A stretch of 59,872 nt of DNA. It comes from Rhizobacter sp. (GTDB lineage: Bacteria > Pseudomonadota > Gammaproteobacteria > Burkholderiales > Burkholderiaceae_C). A model generated the notes under the pieces. That model did not search any database. It saw only the letters and a program-made list of their open reading frames with translations, and was not told the DNA's origin. Shown here piece by piece: positions 25,128 through 33,855 of this stretch; the first letter of the stretch is position 1; the number at the start of each line of letters is the position of its first letter. The stretch is from NCBI RefSeq assembly GCF_018780185.1, contig NZ_JADMJX010000322.1, positions 1 to 59,872 on the forward strand, in the 5' to 3' direction. The position numbers were made by a program, and so were the translations under genes.

Positions 25128-26426
25128 ATGCTGTCGACGCAGCGTTTCTTGCGCGCCAAGATCAACGGGCTGTCCGCCCGGTTGACGAGGCTGGGTCGCA
25201 TCGACAACGCTTTCGTCGGCCTGCGCCCGCAAGACATGCCGCACGCGCCCTCGCAGCGGCATTTCCAGGCGGCCAACTCGCGGCTGGCGCGCGTGGAGCA
25301 GCGCATCCGGGGGCGTTTCGCCGAGTTGCGGCGCGACTGGGAGCAGCGGCCCGTGCAGCGCGTGCTGGTCGACATCGCGCTGGTCGAGCGCGAGCTCGAC
25401 CGCGCCCGGCGCCTGTTCGGCATGTTCTACGAGGTGTTTGCCCAGCGCGGCACGGCCTTTGCGCCGTCGCTCGCGGCCCACGATGCCATTGCCGAAGACT
25501 GCTACCAGGCGATCCGCGAGGCCGCACCGCGCATCTTCGATGGCCCGTTGCTCAAGCCGGTGTGCTACATGGAGCACGGCTACTCGCCAGCCACCATGCG
25601 GCGCGGGGTGTCGCTGTCACGCCTGCTGGGCGAGCCGAATCCCTTCCCGCTGATCCGCATCCCCTGGGACCGCGACCAGCCTTGGCAAAGCGTGTTCTTG
25701 CACGAGGTGGCGCACAACCTGCAGTCCGATCTGGGCATCTGGCAAGAAAACCGCCAGGCCGTGCTGCGGCGTGTGATGGGCTCGGCGCGCGACCCCTTCC
25801 TCGCCAGCGTCTATGGCCGTTGGCACAAGGAGATCTTTGCCGACCTCGCCGCCATCTTGCTCGGCGGGCCGGCTGCGGCCTGGGGCATGGCCGATTTTCT
25901 GGCGCACCCGCAACCGCGCACACTCACCCACCGGCCCGGCGGCGCGCACCCCACGGCCTACCTGCGGGTCTACCTGCTGGCCGAGATGCTGCGCCGCCTG
26001 GGCTTCACGCAGGCCGGCACACGGCTGCTGCGGGTGTGGCAAACGCTGTACCGCCCGCAAGGCACCCAGCGCATTCCACCGGCGCTGATGTCGAGCGCGC
26101 CGCGGCTGATCCCGGAGGTGGTCGACGAGATCGCCTTCCAGACCCGGCGCAATCTGGCCCAGAGTGCATTGGCCGACATCATTCCGTTTGGCCAGCAAGA
26201 CGAAGAGGCCATTCGCGACGGTGCCCGGCGGCTGGCCGAGGGGAGCGCCACCGCGCTGCCACCTCGGCATCTGGTGAGCGCCGCGCACTACGCACTGGAG
26301 CAAGGGCACATCGCACCGCAGCGCCTGGCCAAGGCCGTGATCGGCGAACTTGTGGAGCGTCGCCCCGCGTTGCCGAATACACCCGCCGCCCCTGAACAAC
26401 CCCGGCGCCTGGCGCTGGCCGCCTGA
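25128..26426 (+). CDS. HEVAH zinc metallopeptidase of unknown family
   Basis: In this 432-residue protein HEVAH (192-196, in VFLHEVAHNLQSD) should bind zinc and activate water. Glu235 in KEIFADLAAILLGG is the probable third ligand, the gluzincin pattern. A later AHPTAYLRVYLLAEMLRRLGF has the conserved HP...R look seen after such sites. There is no signal peptide or membrane segment, so it is likely cytoplasmic. The gene begins 28 nt after protein B and is the only recognisable enzyme in the first half of the operon. Processing of the polyampholytes is a reasonable guess but is not shown. Confidence 0.7.
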   Translation: MLSTQRFLRAKINGLSARLTRLGRIDNAFVGLRPQDMPHAPSQRHFQAANSRLARVEQRIRGRFAELRRDWEQRPVQRVLVDIALVERELDRARRLFGMFYEVFAQRGTAFAPSLAAHDAIAEDCYQAIREAAPRIFDGPLLKPVCYMEHGYSPATMRRGVSLSRLLGEPNPFPLIRIPWDRDQPWQSVFLHEVAHNLQSDLGIWQENRQAVLRRVMGSARDPFLASVYGRWHKEIFADLAAILLGGPAAAWGMADFLAHPQPRTLTHRPGGAHPTAYLRVYLLAEMLRRLGFTQAGTRLLRVWQTLYRPQGTQRIPPALMSSAPRLIPEVVDEIAFQTRRNLAQSALADIIPFGQQDEEAIRDGARRLAEGSATALPPRHLVSAAHYALEQGHIAPQRLAKAVIGELVERRPALPNTPAAPEQPRRLALAA

Positions 26427-26450
26427 CAACCACTGCAAGAGGACTTCAAC

Positions 26451-28316
26451 ATGTCGAACGTGGCATACATCGGCACCCCGGCCCGCGGTGACGTAGGCAC
26501 ACCCAACCCGCAGCGACTGGAAATGGACAACCTGATCCGGCGCGAGCTCGGCGTGGGCGACCCCAGCAACCCGGAGCAGATCGCCCGCGCACTGCGCGAG
26601 CGCTACCAGGGCGACAGCCGCGCCCGCGCCATCGACCAGGAGGCGCAAGGCCTGCCCTTCCTGCAGACCTCTCCCTTGTTCGTGCCGGCCGCGATGGAGC
26701 GCACCGCCACCGCAATCGACCTGGAGCAAGCGCGCAGCGACGTCGACAAGGACCTGACGGAACTCACCACGAGCAACCTGCTGAAGGACGTGGCGCCCGA
26801 GCTCGACGGCTGGGCCGACGCCATTCGCGCCGCCGTGACCGAGGCGATCAACGCCGCACGCTTCGGCCTCGACCCGCGCCAGCGTGACCGCGCCTTCGGA
26901 CTGCGCCGCACGCTGGGCGACTATGCACGGCTGGCTCGGTTGGTGGGCGCGCTCACGCCATCGATGAACCACAACTACCGCAGCCTGGCGCAGAGCATCG
27001 ACGAGGTGAACTCGGTGATCCTCGTTCTGGTGGGCGAGAGCATGGCCAACAACGGCTTCGCGGGCGGTCGCTTCTTGCTGCAAGCACCCTATTCCGAGCT
27101 GCAGTCGAGGCGCGATGCGGCCATGCATGCACTGCGCAATTTGCTGGGCTCCATGCAGACCCGCGGCAGCGCCAACGACTGGCCGCGTGGCATCGACGCC
27201 TACCGCAAGCTCTTCGAGGCCCTCGAAGCGCAGGGCCAGGGCGATCTGCGTGCGCTGCTGGCAGAACAGGAGCTCGGGCGCACCATGGACGCCCTGGTGC
27301 GCCGCGCCGCGCAAGGTTCGGCACAGGGCCTGCGAGCCCTCGGCTCAACCGCGCAGATCGACCTGCAGCGCTTCTACCGGCTCATCAACTTCGGCTACCA
27401 GCTCGTCAACCCCGAGTCGCCGCCGCTCACCTCCTTCCTGGAAGCGCTGCGCCTGTTCGCCGACGGCTTCAGCGTGGCAGGTGGTTTCCGGCTGTTGCGG
27501 GTGGCGCGCCCGCCCGTCGTGTTCTACGGTCTGTACACGCAAGACGAGGAAGACCCCGCTGACCGCCGCCTCACGCAGCTCACCATCCACCGCGGGCGGC
27601 TGGCCGGTCAACTCGACTGCCTGATGCGCTGCAACTGCGATGACATCACGGCTCTGAGCCAGATCCTGCTCGACAAGGCGCTGTATGACATCGACCGCGC
27701 CATTGACCTTTACGCCGTGGGACAGACTGACCTCGGCCAGCCCGAACTGCGAGCGGCTTCGTACAGCTACCTGCTGGACGCATTGCTGAGCACCACCGTG
27801 TGCGCCGGCAGTGCGACCAACCCACCGCAGCCCGGCGACCCCTCGGCCGCGGGTCAGCCTGCCAGTGCGGTCCAGAGACCCGAGTTGCGCAAGACGCTGG
27901 TGACACTGAGCAACCTGTTGAGACCCAAGCCCGGCACACCCGAACTGGCCGATTGGGAAGCCGAAACCATCGGGAGCTTCGAGCTCAATCGCACGGACAA
28001 CGCGCTGATTCCGGGCTCGGTGTTCCGCTTCACCGACGTGCTGCATCAGGAACTGTGCCTCCAACTCGACGGCGAACAGCGCTGGGAACAGCTGGTGCGC
28101 CAGATGGCGCCCAACTGCATCAGCGCCTCCGCGGTCTTCGGGTCGGGCGGCGAAATGACTGCCTTGCTCAACAACGCGATGACCTTGCTGGCACAGGGGG
28201 CCACCGACGTGCAGACCGACTGCGGCCTGCAAGGGCCGCACATCCCGGCGCACATCGAAACCTCGCTCGACACCATTGCCTACAACGCTGGCCGCAACGG
28301 CAGTGGGCGCAGCTGA
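26451..28316 (+). CDS. Unrecognised 621-residue helical protein of the operon
   Basis: I do not recognise a family. The protein is almost all helical, with no signal peptide, no membrane segment and no nucleotide-binding motif. A stretch near residues 170-200 (MNHNY, then LVGESM and a following GG) resembles a stretch in the 362-residue protein at 29166, suggesting distant kinship. Cysteines cluster at CLMRCNCDD (~residue 390). GAGG precedes the ATG, 24 nt after the peptidase gene. Its size makes it a candidate structural component. Confidence 0.6.
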   Translation: MSNVAYIGTPARGDVGTPNPQRLEMDNLIRRELGVGDPSNPEQIARALRERYQGDSRARAIDQEAQGLPFLQTSPLFVPAAMERTATAIDLEQARSDVDKDLTELTTSNLLKDVAPELDGWADAIRAAVTEAINAARFGLDPRQRDRAFGLRRTLGDYARLARLVGALTPSMNHNYRSLAQSIDEVNSVILVLVGESMANNGFAGGRFLLQAPYSELQSRRDAAMHALRNLLGSMQTRGSANDWPRGIDAYRKLFEALEAQGQGDLRALLAEQELGRTMDALVRRAAQGSAQGLRALGSTAQIDLQRFYRLINFGYQLVNPESPPLTSFLEALRLFADGFSVAGGFRLLRVARPPVVFYGLYTQDEEDPADRRLTQLTIHRGRLAGQLDCLMRCNCDDITALSQILLDKALYDIDRAIDLYAVGQTDLGQPELRAASYSYLLDALLSTTVCAGSATNPPQPGDPSAAGQPASAVQRPELRKTLVTLSNLLRPKPGTPELADWEAETIGSFELNRTDNALIPGSVFRFTDVLHQELCLQLDGEQRWEQLVRQMAPNCISASAVFGSGGEMTALLNNAMTLLAQGATDVQTDCGLQGPHIPAHIETSLDTIAYNAGRNGSGRS

Positions 28317-28337
28317 ACCGAAATGCAGGAGACGTCC

Positions 28338-29135
28338 ATGGCTACACCACCCCTTGCCCTTGAGTACGTGCTGCCAGCCACCGGCCGCGTTGTGCGCCGA
28401 TTGGTGCGCCCGACGATGCGCCCTGAGGAGCCTGCGGCAAGTCCCGAGGTTCACCTCGGCGCCCCGCGCAGTCCGTTCTGGGAACACCAGTATCGGGTTC
28501 TGGCCGAGACAAGAGCCCAAGTCGCCGAGCTGAAGACGCTGCAAGGTGGTCTGACGGTCATCGGCGGCAAGATCGACACCATCGGCGGGCGCTCTCATTT
28601 CACCGTGACGACGGGGCTCGACCAAGCCGGCACAGAACTGCTGACTCGCGGCATCGACGCCGTCGAGAAGTTGGTCACCAACACGACGCCCCCGCCACCG
28701 GACACATGCGCCACGCGCGATGACATGTCGGACCTGGCATTCGCGATCGTGGCACGCCTGAACACGCTGGCCTCGTACCTGATGGATCGGCACGATGTCA
28801 GCGTCGACTCCGTGATCGACAAGCTGACGGATCCCGGGAATATCGAGCTGATCAAAGAAACACGTGAGCTGATTCTTCAAGCCCAGGCACCTGTCACCGC
28901 GGAGCTTCTGCGCCGCGCTGTCGACCCGTCTCTGTTCCAGCAATGGCAGAAACAAGGCGGGCAACCGGATGACTCGAAGCTCTTCGACGAAGTGAGACAA
29001 CGGGCCGCGCTGCTGCTGGCGGCGAAATGTCAGGTTGCCACCTTGGTGACGGGGGCGGCTGATGACTGGCCCCCACCTGCCCCAACGCCCGGCGTTGCCC
29101 AACCCACGGCCAAGACGCGCAGGCGCGCCTCGTAG
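28338..29135 (+). CDS. Unrecognised 265-residue protein of the operon
   Basis: The start MATPPLALEYVLP is chosen because AGGAG lies at proper distance; an in-frame ATG at 28323 precedes that site. The N-terminal ~45 residues are Pro/Arg-rich. A helical segment with TRAQVAELKTLQ and a glycine-containing turn (GGLTVIGGKIDTIGG) follow, and the C-terminus is helical with a basic tail (TAKTRRRAS). No enzyme motif is visible. It lies 21 nt after the 621-residue gene and 30 nt before the next. Confidence 0.55.
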   Translation: MATPPLALEYVLPATGRVVRRLVRPTMRPEEPAASPEVHLGAPRSPFWEHQYRVLAETRAQVAELKTLQGGLTVIGGKIDTIGGRSHFTVTTGLDQAGTELLTRGIDAVEKLVTNTTPPPPDTCATRDDMSDLAFAIVARLNTLASYLMDRHDVSVDSVIDKLTDPGNIELIKETRELILQAQAPVTAELLRRAVDPSLFQQWQKQGGQPDDSKLFDEVRQRAALLLAAKCQVATLVTGAADDWPPPAPTPGVAQPTAKTRRRAS

Positions 29136-29165
29136 AGCACACCCACCGTTTCAGGAGAAAAGGTC

Positions 29166-30254
29166 ATGAGCTTCCAGACCACCGAAACCATCCAGCGGCT
29201 GTGGGAGACATTTCTGCGAGACCAACTCGCCGCCATGCCGCCCGAGGAGCGGCTGAAGTTCGAAGGTTCGTTCGAGGACCGCTTCGGCGAGCTGCTCAAG
29301 GGTGCCGCAAAAGGCGGCGAAAGCCGGGACGGCTTTCTCGACCTGATCGGCTTTGGCGACAAGGGGGCACCCGACTTCGACCAGATCTCATACCCCTATG
29401 TCCAGCCCGACTTCGATGACGCCGTCGTTCCAAGCCAGCTGCACGCCGCCGCAGAGCTGTACTACATCTACCAGCACGAGCGCATGAAGATCTTCGAAGT
29501 GGTGGAGACGCTGCTGCGGCTGTTCCGCCTGGGCAAGATGCGCATCCAGCGCGGGCCCGGTGCCCGCGGCCTGTACCTGCTGGAGAAGTGGCGCCCGTTG
29601 CGCTACACAAAGAACGATCGCATGGTGGCTTACCGGCGCGCCTTCAACTACGGCACGGCGCAGGCACCTGCCGGAGCGGTGACCAACCGCAACTTTCACC
29701 GCCAGCTGGTGGGCTTCATGGTGTCGCTGGGCCAGTACTTCCGCGACCTGCTCATCGGCGAGGTGATTCGCGGCGGCCAACTGATCGAGCAACGGCCTTT
29801 CGGCAGTGTGGCCACCGTGCAGCGCATCGGCCTGGACTTGCGCTACGCGCTCGACCGGTCGACCTACGGCAACGTGTTTGCACTCGCCATGGAGACGGGG
29901 CACTACCTCGTGCAGGTACTCAAGCTGCTCGACTCGCCGGATATCAAGAAGGCCTTCGACGCCAACACCAAGTGGGACGTGGTCGAGATCGTCTCCAACC
30001 GTTTTCTTGGCGGCGTGGCAGAGCCCTCGCAGCGCGCCAAGATGGCCGAGAGCGGGCGGCGCATCCTGCAGTTCATCGCCGACAACGACTTCAAGACCGC
30101 GGTCGACCCCATCCTCTTCCAGAGCGTGGTGCGGCCGATGGGCGCGCACGCCGAAGCCTGGGTGGCCGCCTACCGCATGACACCCGAAGGCCGCGGTTTC
30201 CCGGGTGTGACGCCGGCGCTGCAGAGCGTGCTGGGCGTGCCGCAAGCAGCATGA
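29166..30254 (+). CDS. Unrecognised 362-residue protein of the operon
   Basis: No family is recognised. It is mostly helical, with an aromatic-rich stretch in the first half (QISYPYVQPDFDDAV, ELYYIYQHERMKIFE). Around residues 175-210 the pattern NRNF...LLIGE...GG parallels NHNY...LVGE...GG of the 621-residue operon protein, so the two may share a fold. AGGAG precedes the start. No signal peptide or membrane helix is evident. Confidence 0.55.
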   Translation: MSFQTTETIQRLWETFLRDQLAAMPPEERLKFEGSFEDRFGELLKGAAKGGESRDGFLDLIGFGDKGAPDFDQISYPYVQPDFDDAVVPSQLHAAAELYYIYQHERMKIFEVVETLLRLFRLGKMRIQRGPGARGLYLLEKWRPLRYTKNDRMVAYRRAFNYGTAQAPAGAVTNRNFHRQLVGFMVSLGQYFRDLLIGEVIRGGQLIEQRPFGSVATVQRIGLDLRYALDRSTYGNVFALAMETGHYLVQVLKLLDSPDIKKAFDANTKWDVVEIVSNRFLGGVAEPSQRAKMAESGRRILQFIADNDFKTAVDPILFQSVVRPMGAHAEAWVAAYRMTPEGRGFPGVTPALQSVLGVPQAA

Positions 30255-30264
30255 GGGCCTGGCC

Positions 30265-30756
30265 ATGGACAGGTGGACCGATTGGAACCGTGCCGTGATC
30301 GGCGAAGCACTGCGCGGTGCTGATGCCTTCGGCCCGATGCCCGTCGACTTGCATGGCCAAGCCCCGCGCTGGGCGCAGGAGCATGGCATCCAGCAGGTGT
30401 TCCGCCAGCTGCGAGGCTGGTTCGGGCAGGCGACGCCGGTATTGATCGATCGCCAGCGCCAGAGCGGGGGTGTCGTGGTCAGCAGGCGACGCCCCGATGC
30501 GCAGTTCCCCAATCCCGACCGCCTCGGCAGACAGACCTACGTCGAGGTCGACACCGACCCGGCCCGCATGCGCGCCCACATCAGAAACCGCGCACCTGGC
30601 ATGCGCAGTGTGTTCCTGCTCGTCGACCCGAATACCGGCGCCCTGATCCAGAAGCGGATCTACCCGGTGCGTGGGCGGCCGGTGATCCGCAACGCGCGAC
30701 CAGGCCGCGGGCTCACGCTGACGCGTCGTGACGTGTTCGACGAGTTCGATGACTGA
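30265..30756 (+). CDS. Unrecognised 163-residue basic protein with acidic FDEFDD tail
   Basis: The central region (RPDAQFPNPDRLGRQTYVEVDTD, then AHIRNRAPGMRSVFLLVDPNTG) has a D...EVD layout reminiscent of compact nuclease-like folds, but I cannot assign one. The very C-terminus, DVFDEFDD, looks like one unit of the acidic DEF repeats in protein B. It starts 10 nt after the previous gene with a weak GAGGG site. It may bind the arginine-rich halves of the polyampholytes through this tail; that is speculation. Confidence 0.5.
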   Translation: MDRWTDWNRAVIGEALRGADAFGPMPVDLHGQAPRWAQEHGIQQVFRQLRGWFGQATPVLIDRQRQSGGVVVSRRRPDAQFPNPDRLGRQTYVEVDTDPARMRAHIRNRAPGMRSVFLLVDPNTGALIQKRIYPVRGRPVIRNARPGRGLTLTRRDVFDEFDD

Positions 30757-30758
30757 CC

Positions 30759-31511
30759 ATGAGCGCCAGCGACCTGCGTGTGACCGTCGACCAGCCGAAG
30801 CTGCGCTGTGTGCTCGACCCGTCGCTCGCACTGGGCCACGCCGCGGGACCGCGGCTGGCACAGCGCCTCACCCGCGTTTTCGAGACCTGGCTGACACGCT
30901 CTTTCTGGCAACTCATCGACGCCAGCGAACTGCTGCGCCAGACCGGCCCCGACCCCACGGCACTGAGCGAGTGGGTCCTGCTGCGCGACCGCACCGACGC
31001 CGGTTCGTGGTTGCTGCGCTGGGTTGGCGACAACCTGGCCGAATCGCAGTTGCAGGCTGCTCCCGGCGACGACCTCGTCGAACGCTTCGAATGGCTTGCG
31101 GCAGCACTGGCGGCGCGGCAGGACGCGGTTCCGGCGTCAGACTGGCAACGCGGCTTCGATCCGGTCGCCGGAGCCTTGGACGCGCTGGTGCTGTCGGCCG
31201 CGCTCGACGGCGCGCTGATCCTGAGCGAACGACCACCAAGCGCCACCGATCCCTGGCCAGTGCAGGCGCTGCAGCGCCTGCGGCTGCCCGTCGAACAGAC
31301 ACGTGATGACAGTGCCGGGCTATTTGTAGCCGAGCGCCAGGTCGTACGCCAGGCACTCGCGGCCGCCGGCCTGGCGCCGCTGCTGCAGCCCTTGCCGCCA
31401 CTGGCCGTCGTGCACGTGCTCGTCGCCCCGCGCGCAGCCGCCGACACCGCCAGTGCCGACGAAGAACCCGACCCCTGGGCGCAGGCCCACGCCTGGTGGT
31501 ACCTGGTATGA
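30759..31511 (+). CDS. Unrecognised 250-residue protein of the operon
   Basis: I do not recognise a family. The first two thirds are helical and Leu/Ala/Asp-rich (RLAQRLTRVFETWLTRSFWQ). A Pro/Leu-rich segment (LAPLLQPLPPLAVVHVLVAP) and a short acidic C-terminus with several Trp follow. The ATG lies only 2 nt after the preceding stop and no good ribosome binding site is present, so translation is probably coupled. Its own TGA overlaps the next start by ATGA. Confidence 0.55.
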   Translation: MSASDLRVTVDQPKLRCVLDPSLALGHAAGPRLAQRLTRVFETWLTRSFWQLIDASELLRQTGPDPTALSEWVLLRDRTDAGSWLLRWVGDNLAESQLQAAPGDDLVERFEWLAAALAARQDAVPASDWQRGFDPVAGALDALVLSAALDGALILSERPPSATDPWPVQALQRLRLPVEQTRDDSAGLFVAERQVVRQALAAAGLAPLLQPLPPLAVVHVLVAPRAAADTASADEEPDPWAQAHAWWYLV

Positions 31512-32518
31512 CAACCACGAATCGCGGCCCACGCATCAACGCCGAACAACTCGTCGCCGTCAGCGTGGCAGGCCAGATCGCCCACCCCGTCGGCCGTGCC
31601 GCGCCGCACCGCGTGGGCTACGACGGTGTGCCACGCGTACTGCCGGGCACCGGCGGCATCGTGCTCAACCGGCGTATCGGCGACCTTTGCGTAGGCTTGG
31701 CCGGCGACCACATCGAACCCGGCGTGGCCTTGCACAACAACGGGCGCGAAATCGTCGGCCCGCGCGACGGCCCCAACACCGCGCTGATCACCTACGCCTG
31801 CGTGGGCAACGCGGCCCGCGTGACCAGCGGCCCGTGTCGCGGCAAGGCGGGCGTGGTGACCGGCAAGCACGGCGGCATCAACCACGTGCTGGTGGACTTT
31901 CCCACCGAGGTCTTGCTGCGTTTGCAGATCGGCGACCGGGTGCAGATCGTCTCGCATGGCCTGGGGCTGCGCCTGCTCGACCACCCACGCATCGCGGTGA
32001 TGAACAGTTCGCCGCGGCTGATCCGGCGCTGGGGGTTGGTCGAACGAAACGGGCAACTGCATGCGCCGGTAACGCATCTGGTGCCTGCGCGCCTGATGGG
32101 CTCGGGCCTGGGCAAGAACACGGCCTGGCGCGGTGACTACGACATCCAGCTCTCCGACCGCGAGACGCGGCAGCGCTACCGGCTGGGCAGCCTGCGCTTC
32201 GGTGACATGGTGGCCATCGTGGGTGCCGACACGCGCTTTGGCCCCTCGGTGCGGCACACCCGCACCACCATCGGCGTGGTGGTGCACGGCGACAGCACGG
32301 TGAGCGGCCACGGCCCCGGTGTGACCGCCTTGCTGACCGGGCCGGCCACCCACCTGCGGCCCCTGCTCGACCCCAACGCCAACCTGGCCGAGTTGCTGGG
32401 CGTGCGGCGTGCACAGCCCGCACGCGAGCGGCACACACTGGCAGAGATCGAGCGGCGGGCGGGGCGACCGCGCGAGGCTTTGCCGCGCGGTGCACCGGCT
32501 CTGTCTTTCGACAGCTGA
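31508..32518 (+). CDS. DUF4438 family protein
   Basis: This 336-residue protein shows the family pattern INAEQLVAVSVAGQIAHPV, then RVGYDGVPRVLPGTGG and AGDHIEPGV in the first 80 residues, which I recognise as DUF4438. The middle has KAGVVTGKHGGINHV and VQIVSHGLGLRL, typical of its beta-rich body. The biochemical role of the family is not known to me. It is the last gene of the operon, and its start overlaps the previous stop by 4 bp. Being a conserved family, it may be the enzymatic or ligand-binding member of the system. Confidence 0.75.
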   Translation: MTTTNRGPRINAEQLVAVSVAGQIAHPVGRAAPHRVGYDGVPRVLPGTGGIVLNRRIGDLCVGLAGDHIEPGVALHNNGREIVGPRDGPNTALITYACVGNAARVTSGPCRGKAGVVTGKHGGINHVLVDFPTEVLLRLQIGDRVQIVSHGLGLRLLDHPRIAVMNSSPRLIRRWGLVERNGQLHAPVTHLVPARLMGSGLGKNTAWRGDYDIQLSDRETRQRYRLGSLRFGDMVAIVGADTRFGPSVRHTRTTIGVVVHGDSTVSGHGPGVTALLTGPATHLRPLLDPNANLAELLGVRRAQPARERHTLAEIERRAGRPREALPRGAPALSFDS

Positions 32519-32554
32519 GCGAACCGGGCTCGGGCACAACGTAAGATTTCGCCC

Positions 32555-33043
32555 ATGACAACGAGCCCGACGAGCGACACCTCTGACCCCGTGCACCAGG
32601 CCACGCTGTGGCGCGACAACGGCTGGACGGCCCGCGTCATCAAGAACGAAGACGACGATGGCTGGGCCGTGGCGATGATCAAGGACGGCGAGCCCGAGCC
32701 CGCCCTGGTCGGCCCCTGGACCATGGGCCGCGACAAGAAGAACCCCAAGCCACTGGACACCTCGGCCTTCAACACGCTGGTCAAGACCGCCTCGGAGGTG
32801 CTGCGCCGCCACGAGCAGCAACTGCACGCGCAGCACCACAAGAGCGTCTCGGTGAACGGGCCTTTGGGCCGCATCGACGTCACCCTCGACATCGTGCCCG
32901 ACGAAGACGACCCGCATGCGGTGCTGGCCGCCTGCGACGCACTGGGCGAACCCCTCGGCCGCGTGCGCGTGGCGGCCAGCTTCAAGCTGAGCCTGGCCAG
33001 CGCCAGCAGTTGGGTCGAGAACGACTTTCGCAAGCCGGGCTGA
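32555..33043 (+). CDS. Conserved hypothetical protein
   Basis: This 162-residue protein has an acidic N-terminal tail followed by a beta-rich segment (ATLWRDNGWTARVIKNEDDD, VGPWTMGRDKKNPKPL). A helical stretch (FNTLVKTASEVLRRHEQQL) and a second beta segment ending in ENDFRKPG follow. No signal peptide, Cys or enzymatic motif is present. It lies 36 nt after the DUF4438 gene, but the spacing, composition and weak ribosome binding site suggest it is a separate housekeeping-type gene rather than part of the operon. Confidence 0.6.
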   Translation: MTTSPTSDTSDPVHQATLWRDNGWTARVIKNEDDDGWAVAMIKDGEPEPALVGPWTMGRDKKNPKPLDTSAFNTLVKTASEVLRRHEQQLHAQHHKSVSVNGPLGRIDVTLDIVPDEDDPHAVLAACDALGEPLGRVRVAASFKLSLASASSWVENDFRKPG

Positions 33044-33147
33044 GCCCCCCCGGGCCCCGCCTTGCCCTTGGCACATCGTGTTTCAAAGGGGCTATGTGAT
33101 GGTTGTACCCTTCACCCTCCTCAATCGCCAGCACGCTGACACCCCGC

Positions 33148-33840
33148 ATGTTCGGTCAATCGAAACCCGTCGTTCTGGAGTCGTATGGCAGCCGCCGCAA
33201 GCGAGGGCGGCCGCCGCGCTGGCTGGTGCTGCTGCTGAGCGGCGTGGCCATCGGCGCCATCGGTGTGGTGGTGGTGCAAGAGCGCTACCTGCCGCCGCGC
33301 CTGTCGCCTGCCGAGTCGGCCAAGCTGCGTGAGTCGTATGAGACGGCCGACGCCGAGCGCATGCGCCTGCAACAGAGCCTGGGTGAAACCAGCCAGAAGC
33401 TGAACACCGCCCTGGCCGAAAAGACCAGGCTCAGCGAAGACTTGAACACCAGCCGCGCCACCACCGAGCGCCTGCGCGAAGACCTGTCGGCCGTGGTGGC
33501 CACGCTGCCACCCGACCCGCGCGGTGGTGGTGTCGAGGTGCGCGCCGGCCGCTTCACCACCCGTGGCGGCATGCTGGTCTACGACGTGGTGCTGACCCGC
33601 GAGCGAGCGGGCAGCAAGCCCATGACCGGGGTGCTGCAGCTCACCGTGGCCGGTGTACCGGCAAGTGGCTTCGAGACCACGGTCGCACTCAAGCCGGTGA
33701 CGCTGTCGCTGGGCAGCCACGAGATCGTGCGCGGCAGTCAACCGCTGCCCGAGGGCTTCAAGCCGCGTGAGACCACCATTCGCGTGCTCGACCGGCCCGC
33801 CGGCAACTCGCTCGGCATGCGGGTGATGCTGGTGAAGTAG
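33148..33840 (+). CDS. Membrane-anchored coiled-coil protein
   Basis: This 230-residue protein has a basic N-terminus (GSRRKRGRPP), one membrane helix (~25-45) and a coiled coil (~60-120, SAKLRESYETADAERMRLQQ onward). The C-terminal beta-rich domain, facing the periplasm, contains GGGVEVRAGRFTTRGG. This layout resembles a family of betaproteobacterial hypotheticals (possibly DUF6776), but I am not certain. An in-frame start at 33103 also exists; the ATG at 33148 gives the better N-terminus. It converges on the EAL gene. Confidence 0.6.
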   Translation: MFGQSKPVVLESYGSRRKRGRPPRWLVLLLSGVAIGAIGVVVVQERYLPPRLSPAESAKLRESYETADAERMRLQQSLGETSQKLNTALAEKTRLSEDLNTSRATTERLREDLSAVVATLPPDPRGGGVEVRAGRFTTRGGMLVYDVVLTRERAGSKPMTGVLQLTVAGVPASGFETTVALKPVTLSLGSHEIVRGSQPLPEGFKPRETTIRVLDRPAGNSLGMRVMLVK

Positions 33841-33855
33841 CCGCCTGCGTGTGGT

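Noticed and set aside
25617-27314. 565-codon minus-strand frame inside the nine-gene operon
   Set aside because: Crosses the peptidase and 621-residue genes in antisense; no ribosome binding site or domain.
22789-32518. Operon considered as a prophage or contractile injection locus
   Set aside because: No sheath, tube, baseplate, terminase, capsid or integrase features are recognisable.
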